This document shows positions 1 through 8,749 of a stretch of 64,000 nucleotides of DNA, one piece after another. How positions within the stretch are numbered: position 1 is the first letter of the stretch; every line of letters starts with the position of its first letter. The translations under genes and the position numbers were made by a program. The notes under the pieces were generated by a model. That model ran no database searches. It was not told where the DNA came from and was given only the letters and a program-made list of their open reading frames with translations. This DNA comes from Paenibacillus segetis (GTDB lineage: Bacteria > Bacillota > Bacilli > Paenibacillales > Paenibacillaceae), in the NCBI RefSeq assembly GCF_014639155.1, contig NZ_BMFT01000005.1:214987-278986 (forward strand). The letters run 5' to 3'.

Positions 1-397
1 GGTCACCTTCGAAGAGAATCATCAAGAGCTCGTTATTGTAAAAGACATTGTCTACTATAGCCAATGCGAGCACCATATGGCGCCTTTCTTCGGCAAAGCG
101 CATATCGGATATATACCGAGTGGAAGAATTGCTGGACTCAGCAAACTAGCTAGATTGGTCGAAGTAGTCACCCGCCGTTTGCAGGTGCAAGAGCGTATCA
201 CTTCACAACTTGCTGATATCATGGAAGAAGTATTGGATCCTGCAGGTGTTATGGTCGTCGTGGAAGGTGAACATTTATGCATGTGTGCCCGGGGCGTTAA
301 GAAGCCAGGGAGTAAGACGATCACTTCAGCAGTACGCGGAAGTTTCCGTAAAGATGCCGCTTCGCGAGCGGAATTTATGTCGTTAATCAAAGAGTAA
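1..397 (+). CDS. folE: GTP cyclohydrolase I, 3' part (5' end outside window)
   Basis: This is the C-terminal part of GTP cyclohydrolase I, which converts GTP to dihydroneopterin triphosphate, the first step of folate synthesis. The frame is open from base 2. The zinc-site motif CEHH lies at the start of the visible protein and [11 protein letters not shown], holding the second zinc cysteine, lies further on. The end ([10 protein letters not shown]) is typical of the family. About 131 residues are visible of a usual 190-200. A bidirectional terminator follows the stop codon. Confidence 0.96.
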   Translation, partial: VTFEENHQELVIVKDIVYYSQCEHHMAPFFGKAHIGYIPSGRIAGLSKLARLVEVVTRRLQVQERITSQLADIMEEVLDPAGVMVVVEGEHLCMCARGVKKPGSKTITSAVRGSFRKDAASRAEFMSLIKE

Positions 398-408
398 TCA
401 GATTAAAT

Positions 409-458
409 AAAGAGGCTGACGAGAGGAATATCAATATTCTATCGTCAACCTCTTTTTA
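409..458. terminator. Bidirectional terminator between folE and sodA
   Basis: AGAGGcTGACGA at 411-422 pairs with TCGTCAaCCTCT at 442-453 with one mismatch. A T-run follows on the plus strand and a matching T-rich tract lies on the minus strand. It sits between two convergent genes and can serve both. Confidence 0.85.
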
Positions 459-475
459 TTTATAGTGTCTCTGTG

Positions 476-1699
476 TCAGAACGGTTCCCATATTAATTTC
501 TTGGCTTCGTCGTAACGTTTTGCTACCTCAGGCCAATAAACGACGTTCCACCAGTCAGTAATATATTTTGGTCGTTCATTCTGATGTTTCAGGTAATAAG
601 CGTGTTCCCATACATCCAAAGGAAGTAGGGGGACAATGTCCCACTGAGAGAGGTTTTGATGTTTCTCCGCCGTCAGTATTTCTAAGCGATGACTGCGTGG
701 ACTCCAAACGAGAACAGCCCATCCCCCGCCTTCAACCTTTTCAGCAGCTTTCGAGAACTGATCATGGAAAGCTTCATAGCTACCAAAATCCCGTTTGATT
801 TGTTCTAGTAACTCACCTTCCGGCTTACCGCCTCCCTTAGGACTCATCGTATCCCAAAAGATCGTATGCAGATAATGTCCTGCTCCGTTAAATGCTAGTT
901 CACGCTCCCAATGTTTCACGAGATCGAAATTACCCGATTTACGAGCTTCCTGAAGCTTTTTCTCGGCTTTGTTTAAATCATCAACATAGACTTTGTGGTG
1001 TTTGTCATGGTGAATACGCATCGTTTTTTCGTCAATATAAGGTTCCAGTGCATTGTAGGGATAAGGAAGTGGGGGAAGGGTGTGTCCGCCAATGGGTACG
1101 GGCCGATTAGGATCAGGGTCAGGATCAGTTTCTTCTGAGTTTGTATCTTTGCGTACTTCAACTGCTTCAACAATGTCCAATTCGACATTTTGATCAATCT
1201 GAGGATGTTCATTCAAGGCAAGATTATGAGGGTCGAGAATCGGAGGAACACCGGTCACGTTGCGACCAAGTTCTCCTGGACGATTGAGCGTTTCGAGTAC
1301 GCAAATGAAATACTCTGATTCGCGGATAATATGCAACAGTACTGTATTAGCCAGTGGAACACTTCTAACAGCGGCACTTTGCTCCATCATGCAATACAGT
1401 TGTCTTATGAATTCATGAGATTGCCGACAAGATGTTTTAATAAGCTGTTCAGTCTGTTGGATTAACCATGGATTACAAGCCGCTTGTTCTCCAGACAATC
1501 CATATTGCAATAAGGTATGAGCGGCATGCTCTGTAGCTGCAAATACTTTCTCCCAATCATCTAGAAGTTTTACGTAACACATCTCAAGATTAGGAACAAT
1601 TGCTTTAATGACCTCGGTATGCTCTTTTTCTTGTCCTTTCCAGAAACGGATCTCTTCTAAAATGCGGACAGGTAAATAAGGCCCGTAAACAAATAGCAT
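476..1699 (-). CDS. Superoxide dismutase (Fe/Mn) with N-terminal helical domain
   Basis: The C-terminal half (about residue 205 to 407) is a complete Fe/Mn superoxide dismutase, which converts superoxide to peroxide and oxygen. It shows the first-ligand helix (RIHHDKHHKVYV), the second-ligand helix (HYLHTIFWDTM) and the third and fourth ligands in DVWEHAYYLKH. The first 150 residues are a separate, probably helical domain resembling DUF2935, with FWKGQEKEH, QSHEF and RESEYF as possible metal-binding positions. An acidic Asp-Pro-rich linker joins the two. A stand-alone enzyme has about 200 residues, so this one is doubled in length. The ATG at 1699 has a GGAGG site. There is no signal peptide, so it is probably cytoplasmic. 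Confidence 0.93.
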   Translation of the reverse strand: MLFVYGPYLPVRILEEIRFWKGQEKEHTEVIKAIVPNLEMCYVKLLDDWEKVFAATEHAAHTLLQYGLSGEQAACNPWLIQQTEQLIKTSCRQSHEFIRQLYCMMEQSAAVRSVPLANTVLLHIIRESEYFICVLETLNRPGELGRNVTGVPPILDPHNLALNEHPQIDQNVELDIVEAVEVRKDTNSEETDPDPDPNRPVPIGGHTLPPLPYPYNALEPYIDEKTMRIHHDKHHKVYVDDLNKAEKKLQEARKSGNFDLVKHWERELAFNGAGHYLHTIFWDTMSPKGGGKPEGELLEQIKRDFGSYEAFHDQFSKAAEKVEGGGWAVLVWSPRSHRLEILTAEKHQNLSQWDIVPLLPLDVWEHAYYLKHQNERPKYITDWWNVVYWPEVAKRYDEAKKLIWEPF

Positions 1700-1773
1700 C
1701 GGGTAACCTCCTAATTTAATAAGCTCTTAAATACTTATTCGAAAGAAGGTTTGGCCTATGCTACTGCTAATTG

Positions 1774-2784
1774 TTAATTGAGCCCTAGATTATTGTTATT
1801 CTGCTCAGATAAACCGATGTTACTTAGGAAGTTAGATACTTTACGCAAATACTCTTTCGGATGTTCTCGGAATATCATTTCGTGATGGGATCCATCCACA
1901 ATCCATACCCCAGAATTGGAGTTAGTCTGATTGGCAGCCAGTTGCTCTGCGATTGGATAAGGTGCTTTCTCATCTTCGGTTCCATGTATAAATAGTGTCG
2001 GGAAAGGATAATCCTTGGATTTGACTTCTGGATATGGAATTTGGCGCAGGCTGGTGCCATTCAGTGCTGGTAGCAGCATTCCGATGATTTCCAGTGAAGG
2101 GTGACGTGGTAGATCAATATGTTGACGAATGTTGTGATACATCGTATCTGGCTCTAGCAAGAAGGTGCTATCGAGAATCATCCCATCGATATCCTGACTG
2201 GTTAAAGCGGCTTGTAGTGCCGTTCCGGCGCCCATAGAGAAGCCCCAAACGACGAGTTCCTCTGCTCCAAGTTGTTTAGATAGTTTGATGGCACCGAGGA
2301 GTTGTTCGGCTTCTTTTTTACCACCTGTAGCTACTTCTTTACTGTTCTGAGCGGCGAATCCGTAGTCGAACATGAGTACGTTAAAGTTCAAACGATGTGC
2401 GAAGTGAGCCAAATCATACATAGGTACCCAGGTTTCTTCACGATTTGCACCGTATCCATGACTGAATATGATCGTCTTCTTTGATTCCTCCGCCGGAATA
2501 TACCAGCCCTGCATGAGTCTACTACCGTCTGCCGCGGGGAACGTAACATCTACATATTCTAAATTCTTGGATAGCATTGGATTCGAGTATAGCGGAGCTA
2601 CAGTAGGATTAGAGAGCACCCAGGCAATGTAGCCGTGTAAGGAAACAAAGCAAAATATGAAAAAGAACAGGACGGATAGTAGGAATGCGACAATGATATG
2701 TTTGATGCTAAAATGCCGCGTTGTAAGTCCGGTATCATTTAAATCGGAATGTAGGGGGAGACGGGTCTGGGTTGTCTGATTCAT
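1774..2784 (-). CDS. Membrane-anchored alpha/beta hydrolase
   Basis: A 336-residue alpha/beta hydrolase of the serine aminopeptidase/esterase type. One hydrophobic segment (about 27-55) should anchor it with the catalytic domain outside. The nucleophile elbow is GFSMGAG, the acid is probably the Asp of HGTEDEKAP, and the histidine is in DGSHHEMIF; HGYGAN near the start of the domain fits the oxyanion region. The substrate cannot be told from sequence. It lies 74 bp upstream of sodA on the same strand, so the two may be co-transcribed. The ATG at 2784 is preceded by a GGAGG-like site. Confidence 0.87.
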   Translation of the reverse strand: MNQTTQTRLPLHSDLNDTGLTTRHFSIKHIIVAFLLSVLFFFIFCFVSLHGYIAWVLSNPTVAPLYSNPMLSKNLEYVDVTFPAADGSRLMQGWYIPAEESKKTIIFSHGYGANREETWVPMYDLAHFAHRLNFNVLMFDYGFAAQNSKEVATGGKKEAEQLLGAIKLSKQLGAEELVVWGFSMGAGTALQAALTSQDIDGMILDSTFLLEPDTMYHNIRQHIDLPRHPSLEIIGMLLPALNGTSLRQIPYPEVKSKDYPFPTLFIHGTEDEKAPYPIAEQLAANQTNSNSGVWIVDGSHHEMIFREHPKEYLRKVSNFLSNIGLSEQNNNNLGLN

Positions 2785-2944
2785 GTTCTCTCCTCCAATT
2801 CAAAATTTATATTATATTTTAATTATATGAGTAGAGTACTTAAAAATTTAGTCTGGTTATGTCGAATAAAAGAAAATTTAGTATAAAACTATCGTAAAAC
2901 TAGCATCTAACAAAGTCAATGAATAAGGTTGGTTTAGTACCTAA

Positions 2945-2973
2945 TTGACGGAATGGAGCGTTTTCCATATAAT
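2945..2973 (+). promoter_or_regulatory. Promoter of the IclR-family gene
   Basis: TTGACG at 2945-2950, a 17-bp spacer and TATAAT at 2968-2973 form a near-consensus sigma-A promoter upstream of the regulator that starts at 3023. Confidence 0.8.
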
Positions 2974-2985
2974 TTATGTAACCAT

Positions 2986-3002
2986 GTTTCATCCAGTGAA
3001 AC
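2986..3002. promoter_or_regulatory. 17-bp palindrome, candidate IclR operator
   Basis: GTTTCA-TCCAG-TGAAAC is a perfect 6-bp inverted repeat with a 5-nt spacer. It sits just past the expected transcription start of the promoter at 2945-2973, where binding would block transcription. IclR-family proteins commonly repress their own genes through such dyads. The same palindrome with a slightly different spacer lies in the aconitase leader at 17458-17474. Confidence 0.6.
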
Positions 3003-3022
3003 TCTAGGGGGAGAATTGCCAA

Positions 3023-3769
3023 ATGGAAGACCGGAAATTAACGGTTCGCGCTGTTGAGCGGGCGCTTGATATATTGATGTGTTTTACCAAGGGGAGCGAC
3101 CTTGGGCTGACAGAAATTGCAGGGAGAATTGGGTTACACAAAAGTACGGTGCATAGGCTTCTGACTACACTTGAGGAGAAAGGTTTTGTTATTCGTGACG
3201 CGTCGACGGAGAAATATTCTCTTGGATTGAAGGTATGGGAATTGTCGGCGCATTTATCACAAAATGATGATCCCGCTATACTGTTGCTTCCACAGATGGA
3301 GCGGCTACGGGACCGCTTAGGTGAGACGGTTAGTTTATACTTACGAGATGGTATTGATCGGTTAAGAATTGGGGCCGTACAGAGTAATCAGGCCATCCGA
3401 CGGGTCGCTGTTGTTGGTGCGAGATTACCGTTATATGTGGGAGCCTCAAGTAAGGTACTTGTTGCTTATGCCGATGAAGCAGTGTTGAAAGCAGTACTGG
3501 ACGACCCTGAATGGCCACCCTCAATCGACCGTGAGGTATATGTGTCCCAACTGCAGGAAATACGTAAACTAGGTTATGCGACAAGCTATGAGGAACGGGA
3601 GCCTGGAGCGGCAGCTGTCTCCGCACCGATCTTTGATCGAAGAGGAAACATCGCAGCGGCTCTATCTCTATCAGGTCCTGTAAGTCGGCTGTCACCACAG
3701 ACGCTGATAGAATTTAGTCCAGTGCTGATCGAAGCGGCGCGGGAGATGGGTATGATGATACATTCCTAA
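3023..3769 (+). CDS. IclR-family transcriptional regulator
   Basis: A 248-residue regulator with the two family domains: an N-terminal winged helix (about 8-70, including LTEIAGRIGLHKSTVHRLL) and a C-terminal effector-binding domain (about 80-245). IclR proteins usually control catabolic or central carbon genes in response to small organic acids or aromatics. The ligand is unknown here. The gene stands alone between divergent and convergent neighbours, with its own promoter and a palindrome overlapping the start of transcription, which suggests autoregulation. The start follows AGGGGGAG. Confidence 0.93.
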   Translation: MEDRKLTVRAVERALDILMCFTKGSDLGLTEIAGRIGLHKSTVHRLLTTLEEKGFVIRDASTEKYSLGLKVWELSAHLSQNDDPAILLLPQMERLRDRLGETVSLYLRDGIDRLRIGAVQSNQAIRRVAVVGARLPLYVGASSKVLVAYADEAVLKAVLDDPEWPPSIDREVYVSQLQEIRKLGYATSYEEREPGAAAVSAPIFDRRGNIAAALSLSGPVSRLSPQTLIEFSPVLIEAAREMGMMIHS

Positions 3770-3790
3770 CATGAAGCTTTAAAATAGTTA

Positions 3791-3832
3791 AGGGGGTATC
3801 CTTAGTAGATAAATCTACTAGGGATACCCCCT
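3791..3832. terminator. Long near-perfect hairpin between convergent genes
   Basis: AGGGGGTATCC at 3791-3801 pairs with GGATACCCCCT at 3822-3832, and TAGTAGAT pairs with ATCTACTA inside, giving about 20 bp of stem. Neither strand has a good T-run. It still lies between the stops of the IclR gene and a convergent hydrolase gene, so a shared terminator is the simplest reading. Confidence 0.6.
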
Positions 3833-3859
3833 AATGCAATATTAGAGTGAGGAATGATG

Positions 3860-5458
3860 TTATTTTATCTTTTGAATCCAAGCGGCGATGTCGTCAATAA
3901 TAGATTTAGAAACATTGGAGGGTGCGTTATATTCTGCGGCAACGGAGATACCATCGTATTCTGCCAGTAGGTGATTTACTTTTGGATACGATTTAAATTC
4001 GACGTCTTTCCGGTCCTTAAGCGCCGTTTTCCAGCCTTCGTATTGTCTCATTGTTACTTGGACGTCGTTCTCTCCCTGTAAGACTAGCATATGGCCGGTT
4101 TGTTTCTTGGCTAGGTCAGATGGTTTATAACCTCTTTGTTCAAACCACCAATAGGCAGGTTGTGACGGGAAATTGGCTGGTAAGTTATCCAATGAATATT
4201 GCGGATCATTTAACATGTCTGCCATGGATTTAAGTAGCGTGGCATTTTGAATCATAGGCGTCGTATCTTGACCCAACTCTTTGAGGCGAGAAATAAACTC
4301 TGCTTGCTGATCTTCCATGGTATTAATGAATGTGTCACTAGGTCCGGCTAAGAGAATGCTGCCGGCTATATCACCATTCTTGTCAGCATCTAATATTAGA
4401 GGCATAGCAAGGCCACCCTGACTATGTCCAGCTACAAAGATGCGTGAAGCATCAATGTTGGCAGTTTCTTTGAGCAATTTCACAGCCAAAATGGCATCAT
4501 CTACCGTTTCATTCTTCAATGTGAATTTGGGATTTGATGCTACAGCAAAGGTGTGCTCATAGGTTACTTTATCATAACGCAGTACGGCAATACCTTGAGA
4601 TGCGAGTCCCGCCGCAATGTCGCGAAATGGCTTGGCTCCGCCGATGGCTTCATCGCGGTTATTCGTTCCTGATCCATGAACTAACACAACCGCCGGGAAA
4701 GGACCTTTGCCAACAGGCATAGTGAGTGTTCCAGGCAATGCGAGGGCCCCCTCACCTACGACTATCTCCTGTTCTGTATATGAAGCGGCGTTATCATAGG
4801 ATGGTTTTTGATAAAGTGAAGCTGAGGCTACACCAAGGTACAGGTCGTCAATTTGGCCCGAAGGATTTAACCGTAACGTTAGGTCAAACGGGATGGTGCT
4901 TTTGAAAGTATAGGTAACATTTCGATGAATAGCGTTGCTGCTCTCGCTCTTAGCAACCTGTTCTGTAGCCTTACCGAACTGGGCCTCACAGCTTCTCCAT
5001 AATTGATCCAGTAAAGCTGAAGGGATAGCGGCAGACATGGTTGGACTAACATACTCTGCAGCTTTGGCTCCATCACCTGATTTTAATAGTTCAAGAAAAA
5101 GGTCTGCTGTATCGGTGCTTACTTTAACTGATAATGCATTAGCAATAACGTCTTCTTCAATTAGAACATGACCTTGGACGAGCCGTACTGGCTTACTCAG
5201 GTTAATGGACTGCCCGTCAATTAATGCTTTGCTGTCGCCGACTTGAAGCACGAGAACATGATTATCCTTCGTGATGGTAACACTTTGTTTGCTTTGATCC
5301 CAAGTAACATTGGCTCCAAGCTTGGCGGCCACTTCCCGAACAGGCGCTATTGCAGTTCCACTTTGCGCTGGGTCAGCGAAGGCTGAAATAGCAGGTAAGG
5401 TAAGTGAAAGTGCCATTGCAGTAGTTGCGACTAAATGTAATTTTTTATTCTTTGACAT
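3860..5458 (-). CDS. Secreted alpha/beta hydrolase with N-terminal stalk domain
   Basis: A 532-residue secreted hydrolase. It starts with a signal peptide ending near AISAFA (about residue 28). A copper-amine-oxidase-N-like domain follows (about 30-115; VREVAAKLGANVTWD, then ALIDGQSINLSKPVRLV), then a DUF3887-like region (about 118-215) and the alpha/beta hydrolase domain (about 230-530). The nucleophile elbow is GHSQGG, the likely acid is in LQGENDVQV and the histidine is in KVNHLL. The family includes many esterases and acyl-peptidases of unknown substrate. The stalk domain probably mediates envelope attachment or packing. The upstream neighbour on the same strand is unrelated. Confidence 0.9.
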   Translation of the reverse strand: MSKNKKLHLVATTAMALSLTLPAISAFADPAQSGTAIAPVREVAAKLGANVTWDQSKQSVTITKDNHVLVLQVGDSKALIDGQSINLSKPVRLVQGHVLIEEDVIANALSVKVSTDTADLFLELLKSGDGAKAAEYVSPTMSAAIPSALLDQLWRSCEAQFGKATEQVAKSESSNAIHRNVTYTFKSTIPFDLTLRLNPSGQIDDLYLGVASASLYQKPSYDNAASYTEQEIVVGEGALALPGTLTMPVGKGPFPAVVLVHGSGTNNRDEAIGGAKPFRDIAAGLASQGIAVLRYDKVTYEHTFAVASNPKFTLKNETVDDAILAVKLLKETANIDASRIFVAGHSQGGLAMPLILDADKNGDIAGSILLAGPSDTFINTMEDQQAEFISRLKELGQDTTPMIQNATLLKSMADMLNDPQYSLDNLPANFPSQPAYWWFEQRGYKPSDLAKKQTGHMLVLQGENDVQVTMRQYEGWKTALKDRKDVEFKSYPKVNHLLAEYDGISVAAEYNAPSNVSKSIIDDIAAWIQKIK

Positions 5459-5504
5459 AATTTCCTCCTATTAAAATGAATTGAGAGTATATATGCATTT
5501 GCAG

Positions 5505-6605
5505 TTAACCTTTATAAAAGGAGACTGCAACAATGATGACGATAATTCCAATTAACATGAGCCAGCCCTTAGGGTTTGCGAAGTTAACAGTCCAGCCAAT
5601 TCCTGATCTTTTCTCAACCCAAATGGCTGGGTCTTGGGGGTTAAAATATACAACACCGAGCTTCCAATAGGCATCATCGTTCACGGGTTGTATAGGCGAA
5701 CCAACCTTTGAACGACCAATTCGGCTTCCGCCCTGCCCGGTAGTAATCGAGAGAACTAGAGCGAATAGGACAATGAAGATAGGAATAAGAACACTAACGA
5801 ACATGATGATCTCTATACTTTGTGGATACATCATATTAAACTGAATCAAGGTGAACAGGATGATCATTGCAAACGAGGAGATCAATGTGAACATGGACCA
5901 TCTGCGACGAAAAATGATGTTTTGTCTAACGGATTGTTCTGGATTTGCAGCGTGGACTTGTTGTTTGCTGCTAGAAATACTGCGGTTTATCAACAGGAAC
6001 ATTAAGATCATGATTAATTGCATGATACTTGGAAACAGAACAGTCCACATGGACTTGGCAGCGGTGCGTACAACATTACCTTGAAAGTCAAATTTCATTG
6101 CGATCGTATCTGGGATTCGGTCGTAATTAGCAAAGACGAAGATCGCACAGATTACAGTTATAGCGAAATGAATGAGAAACCATTTATTAGATACAGCGAG
6201 CTTCTGCCTGCGAAAGTTGGTATCTACAGCAATGAACGTTTTATTCGTGGGGCCTGGGGGAAGAGACGGTTTGAGTTGCTTCATTTTGAAATAAAAGATG
6301 AGATTTAGGATCGTAGATACCAATATCATACCAATTATGCACACACCAAGCGTTATGCCTTGACCTAGTTCTCCTGTGGTGTTCAATAATCCGATTAAGC
6401 CAATGATGAACAAAATGCCGTAGATGATACAGCTAATGGAGGCGAAGGTCTTACGCATCCCGCGAAGAAGATCACTACGATAGTGCTCTTCACTAACAGA
6501 AACCCCGAAACTGACCGTTTCTCTCGTTAAATAAGGCATGAAAGCGAGCATGATGGAAATCGGGGCAAATAGCAGGATTAAGATAAAGGCAGATACTATT
6601 TGCAT
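5505..6605 (-). CDS. DUF1648/DUF5808-type polytopic membrane protein
   Basis: A 366-residue membrane protein with about eight hydrophobic segments. The stretch YDRIPDTIAMKFDFQGN is characteristic of DUF1648, and the C-terminal DDAYWKLGVVYFNPQD resembles DUF5808. The start was set at MQIVSAF because a longer reading enters the regulator upstream; the ATG overlaps the TAA of the GntR gene by one base (TAATG) and an AGGAAG site lies just before. This implies translational coupling. Members of this group often pair with small GntR regulators; their molecular role is not established. Confidence 0.88.
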   Translation of the reverse strand: MQIVSAFILILLFAPISIMLAFMPYLTRETVSFGVSVSEEHYRSDLLRGMRKTFASISCIIYGILFIIGLIGLLNTTGELGQGITLGVCIIGMILVSTILNLIFYFKMKQLKPSLPPGPTNKTFIAVDTNFRRQKLAVSNKWFLIHFAITVICAIFVFANYDRIPDTIAMKFDFQGNVVRTAAKSMWTVLFPSIMQLIMILMFLLINRSISSSKQQVHAANPEQSVRQNIIFRRRWSMFTLISSFAMIILFTLIQFNMMYPQSIEIIMFVSVLIPIFIVLFALVLSITTGQGGSRIGRSKVGSPIQPVNDDAYWKLGVVYFNPQDPAIWVEKRSGIGWTVNFANPKGWLMLIGIIVIIVAVSFYKG

Positions 6606-7003
6606 TATGAATCTTCCTTTCTGTCGTGTGTTATTTCTTTGTGTATATGCTCCACAACCCGAAGGAGCTCTTCCTTGCTCATTCCTCGGCAAATCGCTTC
6701 AGCGACGATGGGCTTGAGCTCTCTGTACTGTTTGTCAGAGTATTCAGTTGTTACCGGCGGCATACCATCGGGTTGGATGACGACACCTTTCTGACGGTGA
6801 ACCTGAATAAATCCATCCTGTTTGAGTAAGGTGTATGCCTTGTTAACTGTATGAAGATTAACACCGATGTCGGCAGCGAGACTACGAACGGAAGGGAGTG
6901 GTTCGCCAAGTTGTAATCGTCCGCTGGCAATCCCTTCAATAATTTGATTCACTAGTTGTGTGTATATTGGAACCTCTGATTGCATATCAAGTTCAATAAT
7001 CAA
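6605..7003 (-). CDS. GntR-family regulator, YtrA type
   Basis: A 132-residue GntR regulator made of a winged helix (about 1-75; VPIYTQLVNQIIEGIASG, then LPSVRSLAADIGVNLHTV) and a short C-terminal tail with no large effector domain, which is the mark of the YtrA subfamily. The start is TTG at 7003 after AAAGGAGG with about 8 nt spacing. It is coupled by a TAATG overlap to the membrane protein downstream, which it probably controls. An inverted repeat over its own -10 region suggests autorepression. Confidence 0.92.
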   Translation of the reverse strand: MIIELDMQSEVPIYTQLVNQIIEGIASGRLQLGEPLPSVRSLAADIGVNLHTVNKAYTLLKQDGFIQVHRQKGVVIQPDGMPPVTTEYSDKQYRELKPIVAEAICRGMSKEELLRVVEHIHKEITHDRKEDS

Positions 7004-7025
7004 AGGGGCACCTCCTTTAATCTAG

Positions 7026-7067
7026 CTGTTATAGTTATAATATAACAGTTATATAACGCAGACGCAA
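7026..7067 (-). promoter_or_regulatory. Promoter and candidate operator of the GntR operon
   Basis: On the minus strand TTGCGT (7062-7067), a 17-bp spacer and TATATT (7039-7044) make a plausible promoter. A perfect inverted repeat CTGTTATA (7026-7033) / TATAACAG (7041-7048) covers the -10 box. A GntR protein bound there would exclude RNA polymerase. Confidence 0.65.
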
Positions 7068-7077
7068 TCTTTTTGTA

Positions 7078-7106
7078 TTGACAGCTTAAGTGGATTGGCA
7101 GATAAT
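7078..7106 (+). promoter_or_regulatory. Promoter of the ABC/aminotransferase/amidohydrolase operon
   Basis: TTGACA at 7078-7083, a 17-bp spacer and GATAAT at 7101-7106. It lies about 50 bp upstream of the binding-protein start and is the only strong promoter visible before the seven overlapping genes. Confidence 0.75.
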
Positions 7107-7156
7107 ATAATCCATACTAAACATATAAGATTTATATAGTAAGGGGAGGGAATGGC

Positions 7157-8749
7157 ATGTCAAAATTAAATTCATTTCTAAGAAAACCGTTCTTGGTGGG
7201 GCCGTTATTGATTCTTTTATTAGTTTTTGTAGCAGGATGTTCTGGATCTAAAGATACTCCAGATCAAAATAAAGGTGCTAATCCAGGTACCGATGCAGAT
7301 CAACTTGTTAATGGGGGGACTTTTACGTATGGGCGTCCCGCTTCTGTAAACTCGTTTGATCTACATAATCAGATTACCTCAAACAATGCTTTTGCCATTG
7401 ATAAAGTATTTGAACCGCTAATCACATTTAACAGTGATGGAGAGATTATTGATTGGCTTGCAAAGTCACACAGTATTAGTGAAGATGGTTTAACTTATAC
7501 ATTTGTTTTACGCGATGGTTTGAAGTTTTCAAATGGAACGGAGGTTACTGCTAAAGATGCGGTTTTCTCGATTCAGCGGCATTTAGATGTTGGCGGCCCT
7601 CTAGCCATTGCGGCTCAGGTTGCTTCGCTTAAGGATCAAGATGACAAGACCTTTGTGATTACACTTAAAGAACCGTACACTCCATTCATTTCAGAGCTCA
7701 CGAATTTCTCTAATGGCATAATCCCAGATAATTTTGGCGGTGTCTCTGAGGAAGAATTTTTCAAGAACCCTATTGGCACGGGCCCTTTCGTTGTTGAAAA
7801 ATGGGATCCCGCTGGTGATCTTACGTTCAGCAAAAATTCAAACTATTGGCAGGAAGGTAAGCCATATATCGACAAGCTTGTCTACAAGCTTATTGAAGAT
7901 GACAGCCAAGCTATCAATCAGCTTAAGGCTGGCGAGGTAGATGCGATTGAGTCATTGGCTCTTGAGAATGCTAACGAAATAAAACAAGGCGCTGACACTA
8001 CAGTGGTGACCAATGGTAGCTGGGTAACAGAGCAGTTGTTCTTCAATACGCTGGATGAGCATTTTTCTGATATACACGTTCGCCGTGCGTTGGCACTAGC
8101 ACTTGATCGTGAAGGATTGACCAACGCACTTACCTTTGGCTATGCACAAGTAGCAAATTCGCTGTTGCCACCAGCCATTCCTTATAATACAAATGATACG
8201 ATTAAAGCATTGAACTATGATGTGAATGCGGCTAAAGAAGAGCTTGCCAAATCTGCGTTTCCTAGTGGTTTCTCCACTAAATTACTGATTGCATCTGGAA
8301 ACAGCACAAGAGCTCAAGAGGCACAGATCATTCAAGCGGCTGGTAAAAGTATCGGCATAAATATTGAGATTGAATCTATTGAACTAGCTTCTTTCCGTGA
8401 GCGTTTCTTCGCTTATGATTTCTCTGCAATGCTCAACAGTGGGCAGGCTGATTCTCCAGAAGCGAATTCGATTCTAGCATTCCAGACAGATCCAAATGGC
8501 TTTAGCAAGTCGTACTGGACTCATTATACGAACGATGAAGTTACCAAACTTCTGAACGAGGGCCAAAAAACGCTTGATGGGACAGAGCGCGGAGATGTAT
8601 ATGCCAATCTTCAACAAATCCTTGCTGATGAAGTACCCTATATCCCTCTTTATTACCCTGATATTTTGAAAGGTGTTCGTTCATCTGTTGAAGGTTTAGT
8701 TGTACTTCCTAACGGTAGCCTTCGCTTTGAAGATGTTCATCTAAAATGA
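7157..8749 (+). CDS. ABC importer substrate-binding lipoprotein, family 5
   Basis: A 530-residue extracellular solute-binding protein of family 5 (peptide/nickel/opine class). A lipoprotein signal ends in LVFVAGC, placing the lipidated cysteine at residue 28. The mature part shows family features such as the SEDGLTYTFVLRDGLKFSNG block (about 110-130) and the GTGPFVVEKWDP block. It should capture the substrate outside and deliver it to the two permeases that follow. The ATG has an AGGGGAGGG site; the stop overlaps the next start by four bases. The ligand is unknown; the two catabolic genes of the operon argue against a simple bulk oligopeptide importer. Confidence 0.92.
   Translation: MSKLNSFLRKPFLVGPLLILLLVFVAGCSGSKDTPDQNKGANPGTDADQLVNGGTFTYGRPASVNSFDLHNQITSNNAFAIDKVFEPLITFNSDGEIIDWLAKSHSISEDGLTYTFVLRDGLKFSNGTEVTAKDAVFSIQRHLDVGGPLAIAAQVASLKDQDDKTFVITLKEPYTPFISELTNFSNGIIPDNFGGVSEEEFFKNPIGTGPFVVEKWDPAGDLTFSKNSNYWQEGKPYIDKLVYKLIEDDSQAINQLKAGEVDAIESLALENANEIKQGADTTVVTNGSWVTEQLFFNTLDEHFSDIHVRRALALALDREGLTNALTFGYAQVANSLLPPAIPYNTNDTIKALNYDVNAAKEELAKSAFPSGFSTKLLIASGNSTRAQEAQIIQAAGKSIGINIEIESIELASFRERFFAYDFSAMLNSGQADSPEANSILAFQTDPNGFSKSYWTHYTNDEVTKLLNEGQKTLDGTERGDVYANLQQILADEVPYIPLYYPDILKGVRSSVEGLVVLPNGSLRFEDVHLK

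Noticed and set aside
2994..2999. CAGTGA in the IclR-gene palindrome looks like the loop of an iron-responsive element, which aconitase-type proteins can bind.
   Set aside because: The bases on either side do not pair around a CAGTGN loop and the bulged C is absent. The dyad is better explained as a DNA operator.
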